Source: PALSA-270 sp963770245 (GTDB lineage Bacteria; Acidobacteriota; Terriglobia; Terriglobales; Acidobacteriaceae). Taken from it: a DNA stretch of 64,000 nucleotides. The stretch's first letter is position 1. Each line of letters starts with the position of its first letter. Shown here piece after piece: positions 26,997-35,047 of the stretch. The notes under the pieces were generated by a model, which ran no database searches, was not told where the DNA came from, and saw only the letters and a list, made by a program, of their open reading frames with translations. A program made the translations under genes and the position numbers. Location: NCBI GenBank assembly GCA_963770245.1, contig CAVYOX010000013.1, positions 248,001 to 312,000 on the forward strand, written 5' to 3'.

Positions 26997-27135
26997 ACCT
27001 GGCAAGACGCAGGCCTCCTGTGGCGTGGGCCTTGCGGGTTACGCAGAAGCCACGGGCGGGGCGATTTCCGCTGCGAGCGAAATCGATTCGCATGACATAG
27101 GCCGGCCGCAGGTGGCTGGCAAGGAGCGAAACAAG

Positions 27136-29271
27136 ATGGCCAGAAATCGGATTCTCGGATGGGGCTTCCGGTTGACGCTCGTGACCTTTGCCCTGGTTTC
27201 GGCGGCCCCAGCGCAGCCGCAAACCCCGCCTCCGGAAGCGCCGGTCGCGGCGAGACTCGACGCCAGCAAAGTCAGTGAGCCCATCTCCAACTACGACTTC
27301 GGCATGTTCATCGAGCACCTGGGCAACATCATCAATCACGGACTGTGGAGCGAGATGCTCGACGATCGTAAGTTCTACTATCCGGTCGACTCCGTCGAAC
27401 CGAAAGAACCCGCCGGACCTCCGACGCGTACCCGGTTCCTGAGGATGAAGAAGTGGCGCCCGGTCGGCCCAGATCAGTTTGTGGTCATGGATCATGACCA
27501 CCCCTACGTGGGCGACCAGAGTCCACGGATTGATCTTGAAAGCACAACACCCCACGGCATTCAGCAATCCGGGCTCGCCCTGCGTCAGGCCAAGGTCTAC
27601 ACCGGCCGAGTCGTGCTCGCCGGCTCGCCGGGGGCGAAGGTCGGGGTCAGCCTGATCTGGGGGCCGAATCCAGTTGACCGCCAAGCCATAGCTATTTCAA
27701 TGCTCCACGGGTCCTATGCGAAGTTTAACTTGAAGTTCACGGCGCCTGCGGACACAGACGAGGGCCGCCTGGAGATCGTGGGGACTGGCAGCGGGAGCTT
27801 TCACGTGGGCGCGGTCTCGCTGATGCCCGCCGACAACCTCCATGGCTTCCGTCCGGACACGACCGGGCTGCTCGGCCAGCTCAACTCCGGCTTCTATCGT
27901 TTACCGGGCGGCAACTTTATCTCCGGCTATGACTGGCGCGACGCCATCGGAGACCCCGACCTGCGCCCTCCGACCTGGGACTATGCCTGGAATGTCATGC
28001 AGCCGAATGACGTGGGTATTGATGAATTCATGGTTCTCTGCCAACTTTTGAAAGTGGACCCCTATATCACGGTGAACGCCGGGTTCGGGGACGATCGTGC
28101 TGCCGCCGATCTGGTCGAATACGCCAACGGTTCGACCAAGACGCGTTTCGGTGCGCTGCGCGCGGCGAACGGCCATCCTGAGCCCTATCACGTGAAGTAT
28201 TGGAATGTCGGCAATGAGCCCTATGGCGACTGGCAGCTCGGCCGCACGGCGCTGCGCTATTTCGTGCTGAAGCATAATGCCTTCGCCAAGGCCATGCGGC
28301 GGGTCGATCCCTCGATCACGATCGTCGCTTCGGGCGCCATGCCGGACCAAATGACTGTCACCAACAGTGCGCGCCTGGCCACGGGCAAAACCCAAGCCGA
28401 ATATGGCACCGATGGCGACTGGACCGGAGGCCTTCTGGCCAAGTCGTGGGGCTATTTTGAGGGCCTCAGCGACCATTGGTATACCTATACCGGCAAGAGA
28501 TTCGACTGGAATGCCGGCAAAGACAACCCATTCCTGTACCGGGAGAATCCGTTCACCGCGGTCGACGAATCGCTCGTCGATGGGATCCGGAGGCCCTCGA
28601 ACCGGGTGCGCGAGAAGGCCGAAGCCTGGGAAGAGTACAAGAAGCGCTTTCCCGCCATCGAAGAGAAGAAGATATTCCTTGCCATCGACGAGTGGGCCAA
28701 TAGCGGCACGCCGCCCAATCTCAGGCTGGCGCTCAGTTACGCGATGGTCATGCAGGAAATGTTCCGGCACACCGACTCCATCAAGATGGCGGCTTTCACG
28801 TTTGCCACTTCCACCCTCGACTACAACAGCACCGAGGCGATCTTCAATACCACCGGGCTCATGTTCAAGCTCTACCGCGAGCACTATGGCACACTGCCGA
28901 TCGAAGTCACCGGCGATTCGCCGCAGCCGGCGCCGAAGTGGCCGGTGGGTGGCGATCAGCCGGCGGTAAACGCCGGCAGCCCCACCTACCCATTGGATGT
29001 GGTTGCGGCCTTCACCAGCGACCGCAAATTCCTTACCGTGGCGGTCATCAACCCCACCCAATCGACCGTACAATTGGATCTCAAAATCGATGGGGTTCGG
29101 CTGCAGGGAAAATCCCGAATGTGGCAAATGACTGGTCCGAGCGTCGATGCCGCCGACCTGGTCGGCCACAAATCTGAGGTCGAAACCGTGGAAACACAGC
29201 TGCCCGAGGTACCGGTGGCCCTGGGCGTCGCCCCCATCAGCATCAATATCTACGAGTTTCCGGTTCGATAG
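27136..29271 (+). CDS. Secreted alpha-L-arabinofuranosidase, glycoside hydrolase family 51
   Basis: 711 residues. A signal peptide (FRLTLVTFALVSAAPAQPQ) leads into an N-terminal motif NYDFGMFIEHLGNIINHGLW typical of GH51. A CBM4-like beta region (about 130-235) is inserted before the barrel. The acid/base glutamate is E361 in YWNVGNEPYGDW and the nucleophile is E519 in LAIDEWANSG, both in their conserved settings. The C-terminal beta sandwich closes with INIYEF. It releases arabinofuranose from arabinan or arabinoxylan side chains. AAGGAG lies nine bases before the ATG at 27136; the frame runs upstream to 26920 but only overlaps the DUF6259-like gene. It is the last gene of the plus arm. Confidence 0.92.
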   Translation: MARNRILGWGFRLTLVTFALVSAAPAQPQTPPPEAPVAARLDASKVSEPISNYDFGMFIEHLGNIINHGLWSEMLDDRKFYYPVDSVEPKEPAGPPTRTRFLRMKKWRPVGPDQFVVMDHDHPYVGDQSPRIDLESTTPHGIQQSGLALRQAKVYTGRVVLAGSPGAKVGVSLIWGPNPVDRQAIAISMLHGSYAKFNLKFTAPADTDEGRLEIVGTGSGSFHVGAVSLMPADNLHGFRPDTTGLLGQLNSGFYRLPGGNFISGYDWRDAIGDPDLRPPTWDYAWNVMQPNDVGIDEFMVLCQLLKVDPYITVNAGFGDDRAAADLVEYANGSTKTRFGALRAANGHPEPYHVKYWNVGNEPYGDWQLGRTALRYFVLKHNAFAKAMRRVDPSITIVASGAMPDQMTVTNSARLATGKTQAEYGTDGDWTGGLLAKSWGYFEGLSDHWYTYTGKRFDWNAGKDNPFLYRENPFTAVDESLVDGIRRPSNRVREKAEAWEEYKKRFPAIEEKKIFLAIDEWANSGTPPNLRLALSYAMVMQEMFRHTDSIKMAAFTFATSTLDYNSTEAIFNTTGLMFKLYREHYGTLPIEVTGDSPQPAPKWPVGGDQPAVNAGSPTYPLDVVAAFTSDRKFLTVAVINPTQSTVQLDLKIDGVRLQGKSRMWQMTGPSVDAADLVGHKSEVETVETQLPEVPVALGVAPISINIYEFPVR

Positions 29272-29345
29272 ACGGGTCTTTGGCTCGACCAAATCACCTT
29301 GAGGGCGCCCCGTGCGACCATTGGCCTTGTAGAATGGGTATTTAC

Positions 29346-29360
29346 TCTATATTGTATAGA
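29346..29360. promoter_or_regulatory. Palindrome directly before the PadR start codon
   Basis: TCTATA-TTG-TATAGA is a perfect 6-bp inverted repeat with a 3-nt centre, ending two bases before the ATG at 29363. It overlaps a TATATT that could be the -10 box. It is a good candidate for the PadR autorepression operator, and leaves no room for a Shine-Dalgarno, hinting at a leaderless mRNA. Confidence 0.5.
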
Positions 29361-29362
29361 TA

Positions 29363-29695
29363 ATGTCTGAGCGCGATTCCCTCGGTGAATTCGAGCACAT
29401 CATTGTTCTCGCGCTTCTGCAGCTGGAAGATCGGGCCTATGGAGTCACGGTGCGCCAAGAGATTGAATCCCGCACTCATCGTGAGGTGTCAATCGGCGCC
29501 GTCTATGCGACCCTTGAACGTTTGGAGACAAAAGGGTACGTCAGGTCCCACCGCGGCGAGCCCACGCCAGAACGCGGAGGCCGTTCGAAACGTTTCTTTC
29601 GTGTCACCCCGAAGGGCTTGACGGCGGTGAACCGCACACAGCGCGCCATCCAGAGCATGAGCCAAGGCCTCGACCTTATCCGGAGCTACTCATGA
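29363..29695 (+). CDS. PadR family transcriptional regulator
   Basis: 110 residues. The winged-helix PadR pattern is complete: GEFEHIIVLALLQLEDRAYG, VTVRQEIESRTHREVSIGAV, YATLERLETKGYV and the wing with FFRVTPKG. Short C-terminal helix, as in the subgroup 2 proteins that in Acidobacteriota precede ADOP permeases. It probably represses its own operon through the palindrome overlapping its promoter. The stop overlaps the start of the next gene (ATGA, 29692-29695), so the partner is translated in step. Confidence 0.9.
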   Translation: MSERDSLGEFEHIIVLALLQLEDRAYGVTVRQEIESRTHREVSIGAVYATLERLETKGYVRSHRGEPTPERGGRSKRFFRVTPKGLTAVNRTQRAIQSMSQGLDLIRSYS

Positions 29696-30330
29696 CCTCC
29701 CCGGCACCTTTCGTTCATCCGCCGCGCCTTGCCGTATGGCTGGTCCATCTCTTCGCCGCCGGCGTAGAAGCTGAATCGCTTTCCGGAGACATGCTCGAGG
29801 AATTCTCCCACCTGGCCTCGAAATCGGGGCTGGCCTTCGCCAGAAGATGGTTTTGGCGACAGACGCGAAACACGATTGCCCATCTTTTCACAAACGCCTT
29901 CCGGGTCGCTCCCTGGCAGACCGCTGCCACCGTGATCGGAGGGTTCTTACTAAACCGGCTGGTCTCTCGGTTGCCGGAGCCAGCCATCTTCGCAGTGCTG
30001 CACAGATATCAGGTTTTCGACCATCATTTCAGCGCGTATGTATTCTTTGCGAGCGACGGAATTGCGCTCGGACACGTGCTCGCCTCAATGTTCGTTGGGT
30101 GTGCCATCGCATGGGCCGCCAAGGATAGAGAGATGGTCGTTACCATCACGCTAGTTTTTGTCCTTTGCGCGATGACCGGCGCCGCGGTGTGCGTGTCGCT
30201 GGCCACCAGGCACACTATGATTCTGGGGATGCTGCCATGGAATTTTTCTGACTGGTTTGCGATGGTGCTGGGTGGAACCATGGTCCGAACCCGTCGATCA
30301 GGTGCGACAACTCTGCCTTCCGCAAACTGA
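29692..30330 (+). CDS. Stand-alone permease-prefix-domain-2 membrane protein
   Basis: 212 residues. Residues about 8-65 (PPRLAVWLVHLFAAG, ESLSGDMLEEFSHLASKSGL, ARRWFWRQTRNTIAHL) match the permease prefix domain 2 found in front of ADOP-type MacB-like permeases. After it come four hydrophobic spans, but no FtsX or MacB periplasmic core. So it is either a permease that lost its body or a small family in its own right. Translationally coupled to PadR. The C-terminal tail (RTRRSGATTLPSAN) is not conserved-looking. Confidence 0.7.
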   Translation: MTSPAPFVHPPRLAVWLVHLFAAGVEAESLSGDMLEEFSHLASKSGLAFARRWFWRQTRNTIAHLFTNAFRVAPWQTAATVIGGFLLNRLVSRLPEPAIFAVLHRYQVFDHHFSAYVFFASDGIALGHVLASMFVGCAIAWAAKDREMVVTITLVFVLCAMTGAAVCVSLATRHTMILGMLPWNFSDWFAMVLGGTMVRTRRSGATTLPSAN

Positions 30331-30398
30331 TTCTCGATATCAGCCTCGGCGAGGCGCGGCAGTTGGGGAGAGCACGCGTAGCACCGCCACGGAGTCGC

Positions 30399-31910
30399 TT
30401 AGCGCACCCGGGTCCGAAAGCTCTCGGGCCGCAGTGCCAAATCCAGATCTTCGCCCATCCGGACAATGAGCGGCAACAGGGCTTCAATATCTGCCAGCGA
30501 GGTGCGGAAGTTCACAATGCACGCGCGTAGCGCAAATTTTCCGTGAATCACCGCATTCGAGAGATACGCCTGGCCGCTGTTTTGCAAACGAGTCAGTAGC
30601 TCTCCGTTCAGTTGATTCAGATAGTGCTCCACTGGTTCATCGCCCGAATTGAGGCCCTGGGGTACGTAACGGAATGTGGTGATGCTCAAGGATTGGGTGA
30701 AAGCCTGGAGCGCAGGATATCGAGGTATTCGCTGAAACAGCTCTCGGGCCAGGCGGATATCGTCGGAGAGCATTTGAACATAGCCGTCTCGCCCCACCTG
30801 CTGGAGAGCGAGCCAAACCTTGAGCGCGCGAAACCCGCGCGAATTCTGCGGCCCAAGGTCGAAGTAATTGATGGCTTCACCGCCAAAGTGATAGTAGGGC
30901 GGATGATAGGCGAATGCCTCCCGCAATTGTTCCGGGTTGCGTACCAGAGCGCAGCCGGCCTCAAGCGGGGCATATAACCATTTGTGCGGGTCGACGGCCA
31001 CCGAATCTGCCTCACGTAGACCGGCGAGCGCATCAGGAGCATCGGGCAAAACCGCCGCCAGGGCGCCGTAGGCACCGTCCACATGGAACCAAACATTGAA
31101 TTCACGGCAGATCGCGGCCAGTTCCGGCAACGGATCAATTGCTCCCGTACTGACTGAACCAGCAGTACCTACGACGAAGAAAGGTCTGTCGCCGGCTTCG
31201 ATATCGCTGCGAATCTGTTCCCTCAGAACCGTGACGTCTATCCGGAATTGATCGTCGGTCGGAATCCAACGGATTGCATCCGAACCTAGCCCTGAGATGT
31301 CCGCGGCCTTTTGAATCCAGGTGTGCGTCTCCTTGGAGCCGTAGAGCCGCAGACGGGCGCCGTTCATTCCTGTTTTGCGGACATCCCAGTCCGCTTTCGC
31401 CTGTCGGGCGGCGAGAAAGCACACCATATTGGCCATATTTCCCCCGCTGACAAACAGACCTGCGCAACCCAGGGAGTAGCCGAGGATTTCGGCAATCCAA
31501 CGTATCGTCTGAGCCTCGATTTCACTCGCCATCGGAGAAAGCAACCAGGCTCCGACATTCGGGTTTACGGCGGCAGTCAGCAAGTCTCCCAAGGCCCCGA
31601 TCGGCGCGGCAGACGAGGTGATGTATCCCCAAAAGCGGGGGTGTCCATTAAACAGAGAATGCTCGAACAGCAGGTCGGCTGCACGATTGAGCAGTCGACC
31701 CGGGTCGGTTCCTTTCTGCGGCAACGAGCGTTCAGCCCCGAGGGCTTGCCGAACATCAGAAGGCGATTCGCCGGGAGTCACCCGCCGTTCGGGAAGCGAA
31801 TCCAGGAAACTGGCGATCCGGTCGACTAGCTGAGAACCCAGTGCCCGAAACTCCTCGGAGCCCATAGCCAGTGGCGACACGCGTTTCTCGAAGCTTTCTT
31901 GGTTATCCAT
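30399..31910 (-). CDS. PLP-dependent group II decarboxylase (aromatic-L-amino-acid type)
   Basis: 503 residues from the ATG at 31910. Group II decarboxylase features: HPRFWGYITSS near the N-terminus, the VSGGNMANM phosphate-binding loop, HVDGAYG (D278, contacts the pyridine nitrogen) and SVAVDPHKWLY, whose K310 forms the Schiff base with pyridoxal phosphate. Enzymes of this kind decarboxylate tyrosine, tryptophan, DOPA or glutamate-like substrates; the substrate cannot be fixed here. Upstream in-frame ATG at 31985 adds unlike sequence. The gene stands alone, convergent with the PadR pair and divergent from the ArsR operon. Confidence 0.88.
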   Translation of the reverse strand: MDNQESFEKRVSPLAMGSEEFRALGSQLVDRIASFLDSLPERRVTPGESPSDVRQALGAERSLPQKGTDPGRLLNRAADLLFEHSLFNGHPRFWGYITSSAAPIGALGDLLTAAVNPNVGAWLLSPMASEIEAQTIRWIAEILGYSLGCAGLFVSGGNMANMVCFLAARQAKADWDVRKTGMNGARLRLYGSKETHTWIQKAADISGLGSDAIRWIPTDDQFRIDVTVLREQIRSDIEAGDRPFFVVGTAGSVSTGAIDPLPELAAICREFNVWFHVDGAYGALAAVLPDAPDALAGLREADSVAVDPHKWLYAPLEAGCALVRNPEQLREAFAYHPPYYHFGGEAINYFDLGPQNSRGFRALKVWLALQQVGRDGYVQMLSDDIRLARELFQRIPRYPALQAFTQSLSITTFRYVPQGLNSGDEPVEHYLNQLNGELLTRLQNSGQAYLSNAVIHGKFALRACIVNFRTSLADIEALLPLIVRMGEDLDLALRPESFRTRVR

Positions 31911-32121
31911 GGCAACCCACGCAGGAATGTTAATTGATGATGGCTTACGTTGGGGGCTGGGGGCTCGGCCTGGGCATCGCCACAAAGAGACGTTTTCCAG
32001 TGTTGATCTTCAGAGGTAGACAATTTCTGATTTGTTCTGATTTGCCCGTCGCCCGGGATTCTTCCGCCACTGGCTCTAAGCAAACTGCTGATATCTCAGC
32101 ACAGAAGAAAAGAAAAATTGC

Positions 32122-32150
32122 TTGACAACGGTGGGGACCGGTTTTATATT
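32122..32150 (+). promoter_or_regulatory. Sigma-70 promoter of the ArsR operon
   Basis: TTGACA (32122-32127), exactly 17 bp, then TATATT (32145-32150). The start codon follows 37 bp later. Confidence 0.75.
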
Positions 32151-32151
32151 T

Positions 32152-32179
32152 AACCTATCGGTTATTTAACTGATTGGTT
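32152..32179. promoter_or_regulatory. ArsR operator, 28-bp imperfect palindrome
   Basis: The 28 bases from AACCTATCGGTTA to TAACTGATTGGTT match their own reverse complement at 22 positions. The site starts one base after the -10 box and ends eight bases before the ArsR ATG, ideal for autorepression by the encoded dimer. Confidence 0.7.
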
Positions 32180-32187
32180 TATCACAG

Positions 32188-32559
32188 ATGCACGATCAGC
32201 TCAGCTCCACCTTCGCCGCGCTCGCCGACCCCACGCGCCGCGCCATCTTAGCCAGGCTGGCGCTGGGCGAGACCTCGGTGACCGAACTCGCCAAGCCCTT
32301 CGAGATGTCCATGCCCGCGGTCTCGAAGCACCTCAAGGTGCTGGAGCGCGCCGGCCTGATCGCTCGCGGTCGCGAGGCGCAGTGGCGCCCCAGCCGCCTC
32401 GACGCCGGCCCCCTCAAGGACGCGGCCTCCTGGATCGAGGAGTATCGCCGGTTCTGGGATAAGAGCCTCGACCGGCTCGAGGACTATCTGCGCAAGATGA
32501 AGGGGAGAAAGACGCAGGATTCCAGAGCGAAGAGATCGAAGACCAAATCCAAGGAGTGA
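32188..32559 (+). CDS. ArsR-type winged-helix repressor
   Basis: 123 residues. TFAALADPTRRAILARLALG and the recognition helix region VTELAKPFEMSMPAVSKHLK, then VLERAGLIARGREAQWRP, are the canonical ArsR/SdpR layout. It has none of the CxC metal-site cysteines, so it does not sense metal by the usual alpha3 site. A basic lysine-rich tail (KGRKTQDSRAKRSKTKSKE) is unusual. The promoter and a strong palindrome lie directly upstream. Five bases separate its stop from the SRPBCC gene that such repressors commonly control. Confidence 0.92.
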   Translation: MHDQLSSTFAALADPTRRAILARLALGETSVTELAKPFEMSMPAVSKHLKVLERAGLIARGREAQWRPSRLDAGPLKDAASWIEEYRRFWDKSLDRLEDYLRKMKGRKTQDSRAKRSKTKSKE

Positions 32560-32563
32560 CCTC

Positions 32564-33082
32564 GTGGCCCAATTAGCCAATGCAGCAAACGCAGCAACCG
32601 AATTCGTCTTCAGCCGAACATTCGACGCGTCCCGCGAAGACGTGTGGAATGCATTCACCCAGCCTGAGCACCTGAAGCACTGGTGGGGCACTCCCGGCAG
32701 CAGCGTCGAAATCGCCCACCACGAACTCAAGCCGGGAGGACTGTTCCACTACTGTATGAAATTCCCTGACGGCCGCGCCATTTGGGCCCGATTCATCTTC
32801 CGCGAGATCGTGGCGCCTGAGCGCTTGGTGTGGCGCAATGGCTTCAGCGACGAGCACGGTGGCCTCACGCGCAACCCCTGGGTGTCCAGCTTTCCGCTGG
32901 AGACGCTGAACACCGTGACCCTCGCCGAGCAGGACGGCAAAACGCTGCTCACCGTCAGCGCGGTCCCGTTCAACGCAAGCGACGAGGAAGCCCACGTCTT
33001 CGCCGGCGGAATCAACGGCATGAAGATAGGCTTCGGCGCCAGCTTCAAGGTGTTGGCGAATTACCTCGCGCAGCGGAGCTGA
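32564..33082 (+). CDS. SRPBCC (AHSA1-like) protein
   Basis: 172 residues. The AHSA1-type START fold is clear: FSRTFDASREDVWNAFTQPE, HWWGTPGS, the GLFHYCMKFPDGR hairpin and a long C-terminal helix (GMKIGFGASFKVLANYLAQ). The cavity formed binds hydrophobic ligands; no enzyme motif is present. The GTG at 32564 is preceded by AAGGAGTGACC overlapping the ArsR stop, so translation is coupled. It is partner of the ArsR regulator and first effector of a module that continues with VOC and MFS genes. Confidence 0.88.
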   Translation: MAQLANAANAATEFVFSRTFDASREDVWNAFTQPEHLKHWWGTPGSSVEIAHHELKPGGLFHYCMKFPDGRAIWARFIFREIVAPERLVWRNGFSDEHGGLTRNPWVSSFPLETLNTVTLAEQDGKTLLTVSAVPFNASDEEAHVFAGGINGMKIGFGASFKVLANYLAQRS

Positions 33083-33247
33083 CGTATGCCATTGAGGAGG
33101 AGAGATCCACTGAATCAGACCCTCGCGTCGATGAGCACCTTCCGCGCACGGAAAGGGCTCGCGGTTCTCGGCGCGCTAGTCTGCGTCGATTTTATTCCGG
33201 TCTGGTACACGTTGACACACATCACTAAACAACCAGGAAGGAGATAT

Positions 33248-33625
33248 ATGCAACTAGTCAAGAGACTTGTGATGTTCAGCATGGCAGTGAGCGACATGCC
33301 GAAGGCAAAAGCATTTTACGTGGACAAACTTGGTTTGAAGGTCGCGTCGGACCACCGCAAAGACGACGACAACTGGTGGGTATCGCTTACCCTCCCTGAA
33401 GGTGGGGCTTCTATTACGCTCACCACCGCTCACGAGAACATGAAGCCCGGCACTATGAAGCTGTTCTTGGCGACTTCAGACCTCGCAGCAGCCCACAAGG
33501 AGCTCAGCGCAAAGGGCGCTAAAGTCAACGAAGTCAAAGACGACCTGTACGGCCCGGGGTCAGGCGTAAAGTGGTTTAATCTTGAGGACCCTGATGGCAA
33601 TCCGGTCCTCCTGGTACAAGCGTAA
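33248..33625 (+). CDS. VOC family protein, glyoxalase/bleomycin-resistance fold
   Basis: 125 residues. RLVMFSMAVSDMPKAKAFYV, DKLGLKVASDHR, WWVSLTLPEGGASITL, then MKLFLATSDLAAAHKELSAK and the terminal NLEDPDGNPVLLVQA make one complete VOC monomer with two beta-alpha-beta-beta-beta units. The ATG at 33248 has a textbook AAGGAGATATAT in front. The frame is open to 33086 but the extra residues do not look like the family. Probably binds a small toxic molecule or catalyses its change. It sits between SRPBCC and an MFS exporter in the ArsR operon. Confidence 0.88.
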   Translation: MQLVKRLVMFSMAVSDMPKAKAFYVDKLGLKVASDHRKDDDNWWVSLTLPEGGASITLTTAHENMKPGTMKLFLATSDLAAAHKELSAKGAKVNEVKDDLYGPGSGVKWFNLEDPDGNPVLLVQA

Positions 33626-33693
33626 ATCACCGAATCGGTTCTGTTAATCTCTGACTGGTTGAGCACCAATGCAGACTGGAGGATCATCGGCTC

Positions 33694-34917
33694 ATGGCGC
33701 GAACCGCTGCTGTTGGCGCTCCATTGCGCCATCCCGCGTTCCAGCGGCTTTGGTTGGGGCTGAGCATCTCGTATCTTGGGGACCAGTTCACCATCATCGC
33801 CTTACTCTGGTTCGTGCTGCAGTTGACCGGCTCTGGTGCGGCGGTGGGCCTCGTGATCCTCTGCTTCGGCCTTCCCGGCGTCGTCACCGGGACGATCCTC
33901 GGGCGTCTGCTGGATCGCTACCAGCCGCGGCTGGTGATGGGCTTCGACAACCTCGCCCGAGCGGCACTCATCGCGGCCATTCCCACGCTCTACGCCCTCA
34001 GATGGTTGCAGCTCTGGCACGTCCTCGTGCTGGCGTTGCTGGCCGGAGCGCTCTCGCCAGCAACCACGGCTGGGGTACGGGCGTTTGTGCCGCACCTGGT
34101 GGACGCCGCCGCCCTCGATCGCGCCAATGCGCTCACCGCGGCCAGCCTGCAATTCTCGTATCTCGCCGGCCCACTGGCAGCAGGCTTCGCCGTCGCCAGG
34201 TTGGGCGGTCCCTGGGCGCTGTTCATCGACGCCGCCAGTTTCTTGCTGATGGGCCTGCTAGCGCTGACCCTGCCCACGATCACTCGCGAACCTCGGGTCG
34301 CCCAGCATGCGGCAGCCAATCGCTGGCTCGGCTTCGGCGCGCTGTTCAGCCTGCGCTACGTGCCCGCGCTCACGCTCCTCTCGCTGGTGTTCTTCTTCTC
34401 CTACGGCCCGTTGGAGGCGGCCCTGCCGGTCTACAGCGGCCAGACTTTACACGCCAACGCCGACGGCTACGGGCTGCTGTGGACCGGCTTCGGCATGGGG
34501 GCCTTCGCCGGTGTGCTGACGCTGACCAAGTTCTCGCAGCGCTGGCGGCCGAGCATTGCCTTGCCGATGATCGCGGTGCTCTGGGGAGCGCTGCTGTGTC
34601 CTCTGTTTTTCATCCGACAGCTGCCGCTCGCGATGCTGTTCCTCGGTATGGCTGGGGCATCCTGGGCACCCTATACGCCGATGGAAACCACGCTGCTGCA
34701 GCGGCTCGTCCCGGCCGAGATACGCGGCCAGGTCTTCGGCGCGCGCCATTCGCTAGTGGTAGCGGCGGCGCCGCTCGGAGCCGCCTTCGGTGGGGTGCTG
34801 CTGCAATATTTCTCGGCGCCGCTGGTGATCGCTATCTCTGGCCTCGCCTGCATCCTCGCCGGGCTGGGTGGCTTCGTCTCACCCTCACTGCGTCAGTTGC
34901 AACGAGGAAGCCCCTAG
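33694..34917 (+). CDS. MFS exporter (12 membrane spans)
   Basis: 407 residues with twelve hydrophobic segments. HPAFQRLWLGLSISYLGDQF and GRLLDRYQPR (the loop 2-3 motif A, G-x-L-D-R) identify the MFS_3/enterobactin-exporter-like drug-efflux branch; FIDAASFLLMGLLAL and the second-half repeat follow. It should pump a small molecule out using the proton gradient. Its gene follows the VOC gene by 68 bp in the same direction and is likely part of the ArsR-controlled module, though a separate promoter is possible. The substrate is unknown. Confidence 0.85.
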   Translation: MARTAAVGAPLRHPAFQRLWLGLSISYLGDQFTIIALLWFVLQLTGSGAAVGLVILCFGLPGVVTGTILGRLLDRYQPRLVMGFDNLARAALIAAIPTLYALRWLQLWHVLVLALLAGALSPATTAGVRAFVPHLVDAAALDRANALTAASLQFSYLAGPLAAGFAVARLGGPWALFIDAASFLLMGLLALTLPTITREPRVAQHAAANRWLGFGALFSLRYVPALTLLSLVFFFSYGPLEAALPVYSGQTLHANADGYGLLWTGFGMGAFAGVLTLTKFSQRWRPSIALPMIAVLWGALLCPLFFIRQLPLAMLFLGMAGASWAPYTPMETTLLQRLVPAEIRGQVFGARHSLVVAAAPLGAAFGGVLLQYFSAPLVIAISGLACILAGLGGFVSPSLRQLQRGSP

Positions 34918-34983
34918 TGTTCCGGCAGGGTGTGAACACCGATAAAGAGATTTGGGCGACATGGATGGGTTCTTTTCCGAGTA

Positions 34984-35010
34984 TCCGCGTTCATCTGCGT
35001 TCATTTGTGG
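34984..35010. repeat. Short intergenic repeat of the GCGTTCATCT type
   Basis: ATCCGCGTTCATCTGCGTTC continues with ATTTGTGG, so a 10-bp unit GCGTTCATYT is repeated twice (34987-34996, 34997-35006). Closely similar ATCTGCG-rich strings are scattered in intergenic DNA of many environmental bacteria. Only one copy lies in this window, between the MFS and UvrA-like genes. Confidence 0.45.
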
Positions 35011-35047
35011 CTAAGAACGAATACTGAAACACCCCCCAGGAGACTTC

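Noticed and set aside
27901..29292. 463-codon open frame on the minus strand
   Set aside because: It is antisense to the GH51 gene with intact catalytic glutamates; the minus translation shows low-complexity composition and no motifs.
33694..35027. Alternative 452-codon plus-strand frame (33669-35027) over the MFS gene
   Set aside because: Its translation is arginine- and alanine-rich without membrane spans, whereas the MFS frame shows twelve spans and motif A.
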